64,000 bases of DNA from Candidatus Omnitrophota bacterium (GTDB lineage: Bacteria; Omnitrophota; Koll11; Duberdicusellales; 4484-171). The position numbers were made by a program, and so were the translations under genes. Below the pieces are notes generated by a model that searched no databases, had not been told where the DNA came from, and saw nothing but the letters and a program-made list of their open reading frames with translations. Shown here piece after piece: positions 58,462-64,000 of the stretch. Every line of letters begins with the position of its first letter. The first letter of the stretch is position 1. Location: the NCBI GenBank assembly GCA_030692055.1, contig JAUYCY010000072.1, positions 3,376 through 67,375 of the forward strand, written 5' to 3'.

Positions 58462-59434
58462 TTTTTCCCATCTTAAAGGTATGGATAAGAAATCCCACCG
58501 ATATCCCTAAACCCATCACTAACATATCCAAATAATTAAATATAGCTGATTTTATTAAGAATAAGTAACCCCGCTCTCGGTGTAAAAATGCAAAAAAATT
58601 AAAGTTTAATAGCATATAAACTAAAAGCAAAATAAAGAACGCAGTCTTAAATGCAACATTTTGTCCAAGCATAAAAAATAATAAAATCAAAAGTGAAATT
58701 GGAATACTGAGCAATTGAGACATCCGGGCGTGCGCAAACCGTTTCTTTTTAAAAATATCTTTATACCCTTTATGCAACATAAAAGATTTTGTCCACCAGA
58801 ATGGCACCGAAAAATCATTTTTCACAATACTTCTAAAGTTATATCTTTTAAGGTGGATTACTTCTAGCTCTGGATTAAGTAGTATTTTTTTATTTAGCGT
58901 CTTGTATCTTTGTCCCAGTTCCGTATCGTCTGTAGCTTTAAATGTTTCGTCAAAATTTAAAAAATAATCTTTTTTGACAGCAATAATTGAGCCGTGTAAG
59001 AAATCTACATACTTAGGGCATTTTTTAAATATATAATTCATATAGAGGCTCTTATACTGACTAAAAAAGTCTTTATGAGGGCTATCTTTTGACTGAATCC
59101 CCGTTACGGCAATTAGTTCTTTATTTTCTATAAAACTCTTATCTATTATGTCTAAGGTATCTTTTCTTATCGTAACGTCGGAATCTATAAATACAAGTAT
59201 GTCTCCCTTGGCGTAATCTTTGCCTATATTCCGCGCAGAAGCAGCCCCCATATTCTCTTCCAAGGTTATCAGTTTACAGGGATAATTTTTAACAATTTGG
59301 GCAGATTCGTCCGTGCTTGCATCATCTACAATGAACACTTCCAAATCTTTATTTTCCGAAGAAAAAACTGAATCTAAACAGGTCTTTAATGTCCCCCGAG
59401 CGTTATGAACGGGGATAATTATAGAAAACTTCAT
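58400..59434 (-). CDS. Glycosyltransferase family 2 with C-terminal membrane helices
   Basis: The 344-residue protein begins MKFSIIIPVHNARGTLKTCL and has VFIVDDASTDESAQI, GAASARNIGKDYA, the metal site VFIDSDVTI and ATDDTELGQR. Two hydrophobic helices follow (LSIPISLLILLFFMLGQNVA; AFFILLLVYMLLNFNFFAFL). It adds a sugar to the lipid-linked glycan that the neighbouring ABC pair exports. Its 3' end overlaps the permease gene. Confidence 0.88.
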   Translation of the reverse strand: MKFSIIIPVHNARGTLKTCLDSVFSSENKDLEVFIVDDASTDESAQIVKNYPCKLITLEENMGAASARNIGKDYAKGDILVFIDSDVTIRKDTLDIIDKSFIENKELIAVTGIQSKDSPHKDFFSQYKSLYMNYIFKKCPKYVDFLHGSIIAVKKDYFLNFDETFKATDDTELGQRYKTLNKKILLNPELEVIHLKRYNFRSIVKNDFSVPFWWTKSFMLHKGYKDIFKKKRFAHARMSQLLSIPISLLILLFFMLGQNVAFKTAFFILLLVYMLLNFNFFAFLHRERGYLFLIKSAIFNYLDMLVMGLGISVGFLIHTFKMGKNEITKQRMHQLNKTIHYFLV

Positions 59435-59576
59435 TTTTTATCTTTTAACCGAATAAATATTCCAAACACAAGTAAAAATTATTTTCTCTATGGCTAATCC
59501 AGGGTTATTGATAATTTTGATAGAAAAAGGAATATACTCCTTGAATTTTAACGAAATCGTATGTTTTGTCATTGCT

Positions 59577-60545
59577 TCATCTATACGAAGTTAATCTCCA
59601 CTGTTTAAGAGTTTTTAATAGGTCTTCGTTTAGGAGGGGGCCCTTGTTTATATTATTTGAAATTATCTTCTTAATATCACCTGAAAGATTGCGGTAAGGA
59701 TCAGATTTGCAATACTTAAGATGTAAAAAAGTGACGGCCTCCGGCTTATAACAATATAAATGCATATCTGCGAAGGGGTTTTGTAGCATTGCGTAAAACA
59801 AAAAATCCATATTGTATTTTGAAAAAGTTTTGGGGAAGATTCGCGGCTCATAATGAGTATATTGAGTCAAATAGTTATCCAAATTAGTAGAAGGAAACAA
59901 GGTGGCTTCCAACGCTTTGATATCTTTATTTTTGGATGTGACAAAATGTGCCAAGTCAAAATAAATATTTGCACCTTTGATAAACATTACTTCGCAGTTA
60001 GACCTCTTAAATTTAGCAACGCTCTCATAAAATGCATCTGTAGCAATCATATCACTGTCCCATCTTAAAATATAAGATTTGGTGCATTTTTTTAGACACC
60101 AATTAGTATAGTTTGCCTCAAGAGAGGGAGAGGTTGGCGCATTATTTACCAGTTCCAAATGCTCCCTGCCAAGTTTCGCAACTTCATAGGGATATTTGAA
60201 ACAAACAATTTTATCAGGGTATTCTCCATAGAGAGATTTTATTATTTTAGGGGAGTGATCAGTGCTTAGGTTGTCTATAATAATAATCTCCTCAATATAG
60301 TCGACTATTGATTTTATTGCGTAATATAGGTACTCCTCTTCATTGTTAACGCGAATTATCGCAGATATTTCTTTTTGTCTTTTAAAAAATACTTTATAGC
60401 AGATAATCTGAAGAGGTGCCGTTAAATATCTGCGTAATTCATATAATCTACCATTTCTTGCGGCTGAAAAGAATCGTTTTAAAATCCATGAAGGCGTCCA
60501 TGGTTCAAGTTCTTTATTAATCCAAGATTGTTTTTTTTTAATCAT
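59577..60545 (-). CDS. Glycosyltransferase family 2-like protein
   Basis: The 322-residue protein has the GT-A start EISAIIRVNNEEEYLYYAIK and SIVDYIEEIIIIDNLSTDHS, with a putative metal site in YILRWDSDMIATDAF. The N-terminal ~55 residues (WTPSWILKRFFSAARNGRLY) are extra and basic, perhaps for membrane contact. The C-terminus (NINKGPLLNEDLLKTLKQWR) is short. It overlaps the double-GT2 gene by eight bases. Donor sugar unknown. Confidence 0.85.
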   Translation of the reverse strand: MIKKKQSWINKELEPWTPSWILKRFFSAARNGRLYELRRYLTAPLQIICYKVFFKRQKEISAIIRVNNEEEYLYYAIKSIVDYIEEIIIIDNLSTDHSPKIIKSLYGEYPDKIVCFKYPYEVAKLGREHLELVNNAPTSPSLEANYTNWCLKKCTKSYILRWDSDMIATDAFYESVAKFKRSNCEVMFIKGANIYFDLAHFVTSKNKDIKALEATLFPSTNLDNYLTQYTHYEPRIFPKTFSKYNMDFLFYAMLQNPFADMHLYCYKPEAVTFLHLKYCKSDPYRNLSGDIKKIISNNINKGPLLNEDLLKTLKQWRLTSYR

Positions 60546-62574
60546 TCTTTCGTGTCAAAGTCCTTTTTAACAATACAAAAAAATAGCTTATTCCTCCCCA
60601 AATTTCCGTGATAAGTAAAAGGAAGCGTGTTTGTAGGTACAAATCTAAATCTGTCTTAGAAGCATCCGTTGAATATCCGAATAATGGGATCCAGTATTTT
60701 ATCGCCATAAATTTTCCTTTAAGAATGAACTTCATTGAAAATGCCCCTCTTCCATAAGCGTAATATTTCATAAGACCTTTAATAGCGAAGTGTTTACGAG
60801 CATGATGATGGTATACTACCAATTCTGGAATGCGAGCTCCCGTAAAGCCAAACAATGATGCTCTGGTAAGATAATCTATGTCGTCACAACAGAAAGGAGT
60901 TCCCGGTCCAAACATCGGGTCAAATAATCCGATCGTGTTTATCACTTTTCTGTGGATTATCATGTTGCAACCCGAGATCCTTCCTGGGTAAACAATACTG
61001 TAAGGAGGTATAATTGCATATTTGTCTCGATAATCTACGGTGTACATTACATCGGTTTTATCATACAATAGGATACGGCCTCCGCAATAATGAAAATCGC
61101 CTGACTCAAAGACCTTGCTGGCTTTTGTTAGGTATCCTTGGGCTAAATAGCAGTCATCGTCTGTAAAAACCAGTATATCTCCTTTTGACTTTAAGATTCC
61201 CGCGTTTCGCGCACGGCCCAACCCGGGTCTTGGTTCACTGACAATTTCGACAGGAAAGGGTGAATTTTCTTTAAACAAGGTCATCGCTTCTTCGGTGTTA
61301 TCGGCTGAGCCGTTGTTCACCAGAATCAATTCTCCGGATACTTGTAACATTTCCTCCTGCCTTATTGATTCAAGGCACCTTTTAAGTTGTGTTGACCGGT
61401 TTTTGGAACATATGATTAGCGATAATTTTATTTTCTCGTTCATTATAACCGATGTATTCTCAAAAGCTCTTTTCATATCAATCTTTCCTTCTGCAGCAAT
61501 TCCTCTCTTTATTCTCTCGTTGGTAATTGTCTCAAAGGCCTTTCTTACTTCTTTTACATCGACATCATTAAAAGATTTGTCTTGTCCTAATAAATCAGGA
61601 TAGTTTTTCTTGGTTAAGAAATATTTATTATATCTGCGATTATAAAACTCTGTCTCTCTTACAATATTAAAACCAGTCCTTTCTACAAAAGCCATTAAAC
61701 TATCAAACTTTCTTAAGGGGTTATACCTTGCTTGTGTATAGCTTGTTTTTTTCATTCGCTTCATCCTGCCCTGAAGCATTATAGGGTGATGAATAATAAT
61801 TGAATCTGGAATGTTAAGCATCTTATATCCCAATTCTGCTATTTGTAAAGAATAGTCATAGTCTTCAAAATCACTTAAGTAAGAAGTATTATGGCTAATT
61901 TTTTCCGCTACATCTTTTTTGATTAGCAGAGCGGTTCCTAATAGCCAATCGCATTCAATTTGTCCTTTCAATTGGTCTTCGCCATAAACTTTCCCTCCAA
62001 ACCAGTCTCTATGCCCACCCCCATCTATATAGATAAGCTCCATAAAATAATTATCTATAATCTTAAGTTTCCCTCCGTTCCAGAACACACGCAATTTACT
62101 ATCTCTATGGGGATTTAATATCAGTGGGCTTACTGCTCCGATTTTTTCAGATTTTTGTATCGCTAAGATTAGTTTATCTAACCAATCAGGCATATAAGTT
62201 ACATCATTATCCACTGTGAGGATATACTTTGATTTTGATTTAAGCGCGAGTTCAGTGCCTAATTTTCTTCCTCCTGAGCAACCAAGATTTGTTTTATTAT
62301 AATGGACAGATATCATACCGCTTTTTCCTGTCGGCTGGTTATCAATTTCTCTTAAATAATTCAGAGTTGCCTTTTGTTTTGAGCCGTTATCTACAATAAT
62401 AACTTCATAGGGAACGCTCACTGTCTTTTTTAGGCTTTCGATATTCCTTTTTAAGTCATCGCTCCTTTCCAGATTTAAGATAACTATGGAAACCAATGTC
62501 TCTGTCGATGATTTCTTAGAAATATCGGTATCGTCTAAAGCATTATAATGCATAATTGCCCGAGTCATTTTCAT
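60538..62574 (-). CDS. Two GT2 glycosyltransferases fused in one protein
   Basis: The 678-residue protein has a first GT-A domain (about residues 28-330: VSIVILNLERSDDLKRNIES, VIIVDNGSKQK, LTVDNDVTYMPDWLDKL and WLLGTALLIKKDV). A second follows (about 380-678: LSLIICSKNRSTQLKRCLES, LVNNGSADNTEEA, GRARNAGILKSKGDILVFTD DDC and PFCCDDIDYLTRASLFGFTG). The first resembles rhamnosyl-type GT2 enzymes. Two sugars may be added one after the other. It continues the minus-strand cluster. Confidence 0.9.
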   Translation of the reverse strand: MKMTRAIMHYNALDDTDISKKSSTETLVSIVILNLERSDDLKRNIESLKKTVSVPYEVIIVDNGSKQKATLNYLREIDNQPTGKSGMISVHYNKTNLGCSGGRKLGTELALKSKSKYILTVDNDVTYMPDWLDKLILAIQKSEKIGAVSPLILNPHRDSKLRVFWNGGKLKIIDNYFMELIYIDGGGHRDWFGGKVYGEDQLKGQIECDWLLGTALLIKKDVAEKISHNTSYLSDFEDYDYSLQIAELGYKMLNIPDSIIIHHPIMLQGRMKRMKKTSYTQARYNPLRKFDSLMAFVERTGFNIVRETEFYNRRYNKYFLTKKNYPDLLGQDKSFNDVDVKEVRKAFETITNERIKRGIAAEGKIDMKRAFENTSVIMNEKIKLSLIICSKNRSTQLKRCLESIRQEEMLQVSGELILVNNGSADNTEEAMTLFKENSPFPVEIVSEPRPGLGRARNAGILKSKGDILVFTDDDCYLAQGYLTKASKVFESGDFHYCGGRILLYDKTDVMYTVDYRDKYAIIPPYSIVYPGRISGCNMIIHRKVINTIGLFDPMFGPGTPFCCDDIDYLTRASLFGFTGARIPELVVYHHHARKHFAIKGLMKYYAYGRGAFSMKFILKGKFMAIKYWIPLFGYSTDASKTDLDLYLQTRFLLLITEIWGGISYFFVLLKRTLTRKND

Positions 62575-62580
62575 TAGGTA

Positions 62581-63426
62581 TTATTTTCTAACAATTTTCG
62601 TAAATTTACTACGTAAACTAAATAACAAACAGAGTATGCGATCTAACATATTGTGAATTACCGGAAGTTTTTGCAGATTAGAATCCAAATAGGAAATCAA
62701 TCTATATGATTTTGAGTTTAAAATAGATAATAGTTTTGTTTTTAAGGCATTAAACTCGCTACTAGGCGCAAGATATTGTCTTGGATGAACGATTGAAAGT
62801 TGAAAAACGGATGTGTTTTCAAATGCCTCCCTTAGTAGAAAATGATTATTTAGATAGTTATCTCTGGCGAATATTAATGTATTTTGGATATACCACCATT
62901 CCACTTTATCATTTTGCCATATTTTTTCCCTTATGCAATCAATCGCTAAATATCCTCTCTCTCGAAAGTATCTCGCCCAATAATCCGGCCACTGTTCATT
63001 TAAATGACACATTCCTGTTTGCAGAGGTATAGCAGCGGAAAATAAAATAACAGGCCCAAGCCGTGTAAGATTATCTATGAATGTTTCAGCACATTCGCTT
63101 GGAAGGTGTTCAGCAACCTCCAATGATACGACTAAATCAAACTGCCTGTCTAATATTAGGGGGGTTCTGATATCAAGAGATAAGAATCTATCTTCGGGTA
63201 TTCGCAGCATTTTCTTATTTATCCACTTGCCATCTATTCCCACAATATCTTCGATACCATATTCTTTGAAGACAGACAACCAGGCTCCGATACCGCAACC
63301 AACATCAATAACTGATTTTGGTTGAATCAGTTTTAAAACCAAAGGAATAATTTCCCTAGCCGATCGACGAGATCCCTCTTCGTTGATTTTGTAGAAATCT
63401 TCTGCGAATAAAATCTTATCATCCAT
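62581..63426 (-). CDS. Class I SAM-dependent methyltransferase
   Basis: The 281-residue protein has SVIDVGCGIGAWLSVFKEYG IEDIVGIDG as motif I and its acidic loop, then FDLVVSLEVAEHLPSECAET and LGPVILFSAAIPLQTGMCHL NEQWPDYW. The last segment resembles methyltransferases of surface-glycan clusters. It probably methylates a sugar of the exported glycan, possibly as an end cap. The small fragment at 63419 overlaps its start. Confidence 0.85.
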   Translation of the reverse strand: MDDKILFAEDFYKINEEGSRRSAREIIPLVLKLIQPKSVIDVGCGIGAWLSVFKEYGIEDIVGIDGKWINKKMLRIPEDRFLSLDIRTPLILDRQFDLVVSLEVAEHLPSECAETFIDNLTRLGPVILFSAAIPLQTGMCHLNEQWPDYWARYFRERGYLAIDCIREKIWQNDKVEWWYIQNTLIFARDNYLNNHFLLREAFENTSVFQLSIVHPRQYLAPSSEFNALKTKLLSILNSKSYRLISYLDSNLQKLPVIHNMLDRILCLLFSLRSKFTKIVRK

Positions 63427-63589
63427 AGTTATTATTCATATAGAGGCGCATTGTCTCCTTGAATACGCCTATCTCTACAAATTTTAATCTCTTCGGATAT
63501 TTATAGGCAATGAGAGCAACTGTAAGCTTTTCCAGCGTTCCCTTCCTATTCCTGATAAGGTATAGTAGTGCTTTCAGTCTATTTATCAT
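63419..63589 (-). pseudogene. N-terminal remnant of a second methyltransferase
   Basis: A 56-residue frame, MINRLKALLYLIRNRKGTLE through LKFVEIGVFKETMRLYMNN, ends in a TGA that overlaps the methyltransferase start by eight bases. FVEIGV[FW]xGxT is motif I of class I methyltransferases, but here the chain stops right after it and the glycine after Lys is missing. It begins 11 bases inside the end of the upstream GT2 gene. It looks like a truncated gene, although translation coupling to the next gene is possible. Confidence 0.5.
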
Positions 63590-64000
63590 TCTTAATAATA
63601 GCCTCTTTAAAAAATCCGATAGCCCAGAAAAAATTACCTATGAAAAACAGTGGGAAATATTTTAAAAAAAATAAAAAAACTTCAAAATCTCTCCTCAATA
63701 AATATGTTAGGCCCATTTGTGGCACGATAAAAAAGGGAGCAATAAAAATAAGGAAAGGAAATTTTAAAAAGATCCTAAAACTTTTGTCTGTTTTTCTTCT
63801 CGTAAGGGCTGAGCCGCCTCCAATCTTTAGTTGATTCTTAATAAAACAGGGAAAAGTGCGCGAGTCCATATTAATATGCCTTATCTTGATTGATGGTTCA
63901 AACAATAATCTATACCCTTTTTCTTCTAGGGCCATACTGAATATGACATCTTCTGGGTAAGAAAAATCAAACTTGTTTTTTAAAAAAACTTCTCTTTTAT
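63579..64000 (-). CDS. Glycosyltransferase family 2, 5' part beyond the window
   Basis: The minus-strand frame is open to base 64000, so only the C-terminal part is seen. SYPEDVIFSMALEEKGYRLL FEPSIKIRH is the GT2 acceptor motif (E-D-x-x-[FL]-x-x-R/L...G). It is followed by a basic segment and two membrane helices (FLKFPFLIFIAPFFIVPQMG; FFLKYFPLFFIGNFFWAIGF). It is the first visible gene of the minus-strand glycan cluster, upstream of the methyltransferase. Confidence 0.82.
   Translation of the reverse strand, partial: KREVFLKNKFDFSYPEDVIFSMALEEKGYRLLFEPSIKIRHINMDSRTFPCFIKNQLKIGGGSALTRRKTDKSFRIFLKFPFLIFIAPFFIVPQMGLTYLLRRDFEVFLFFLKYFPLFFIGNFFWAIGFFKEAIIKNDK

Overview
This 64 kb window is AT-rich, gene-dense chromosomal DNA from a diderm (Gram-negative-type) bacterium. 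The evidence is an outer-membrane porin-like barrel, a Wza-type export protein, several lipoproteins, an exosortase with PEP-CTERM substrates, RpoN and an NtrC-type regulator. The gene mix and the short GGGAC/GTCCC and 'ggtcacaggccacaag'-like repeats that invade reading frames fit an uncultivated environmental lineage such as Candidatus Omnitrophota. That placement is inference, because no rRNA is present.

Layout. 1-4.6 kb: 3' part of a primary-type sigma factor, apt, tRNA-Arg(CCU), a PHP phosphoesterase, a lipoprotein, and a porin-like protein behind a strong promoter and a pseudoknot-capable leader. 4.6-9.4 kb: a GH57 glycosidase, then an operon with a membrane-anchored protein, a ParA-type ATPase fused to a glycogen-binding (CBM48) domain, a small membrane protein, an EF-Tu-domain-2-like protein with a lysine-rich tail, and an HslV/proteasome-like Ntn hydrolase. 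9.4-11.1 kb: small genes and a regulator remnant with duplicated operators. 11.1-16.5 kb: an exopolysaccharide (EPS) export operon (Wza, Wzz, ExeA-like ATPase, tyrosine autokinase, epimerase) behind a sigma-54 promoter. 16.5-18.3 kb: an AbiE-type toxin-antitoxin module bracketed by heptamer arrays.

18.3-40.5 kb: a papain-like protease, then the main EPS cluster: ABC exporter, methyltransferase, many glycosyltransferases (one a three-domain fusion), two deacetylases, a FemAB-like acyltransferase, an O-antigen ligase-like protein, a membrane-anchored lyase-like protein, a WecA-type initiating transferase, exosortase and EpsI. 40.5-44.6 kb: an ORF6N gene, a second near-identical sigma-54 promoter with a structured leader, and four PEP-CTERM proteins, one also a lipoprotein. 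44.7-50.1 kb: one operon with a membrane protein, TPR lipoprotein, GAF histidine kinase, sigma-54 response regulator and a PocR-GAF sensor, closed by a terminator. 50.1-52.3 kb: a second AbiE module followed by gene fragments. 52.4-55.8 kb: rpoN, two small DNA-binding proteins and a DNA polymerase IV with a probable ATT start. 55.9-64 kb, minus strand: a second surface-glycan cluster (radical SAM, Wzt, Wzm, glycosyltransferases, methyltransferase), running off the window.

How it fits together. The kinase/regulator pair, RpoN and the two matching -24/-12 promoters suggest one sigma-54 circuit that switches on both EPS export and the PEP-CTERM surface proteins, whose sorting is done by the exosortase encoded between them. 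The most unusual unit is the ParA-CBM48 operon, which could position or segregate glycogen-like granules.
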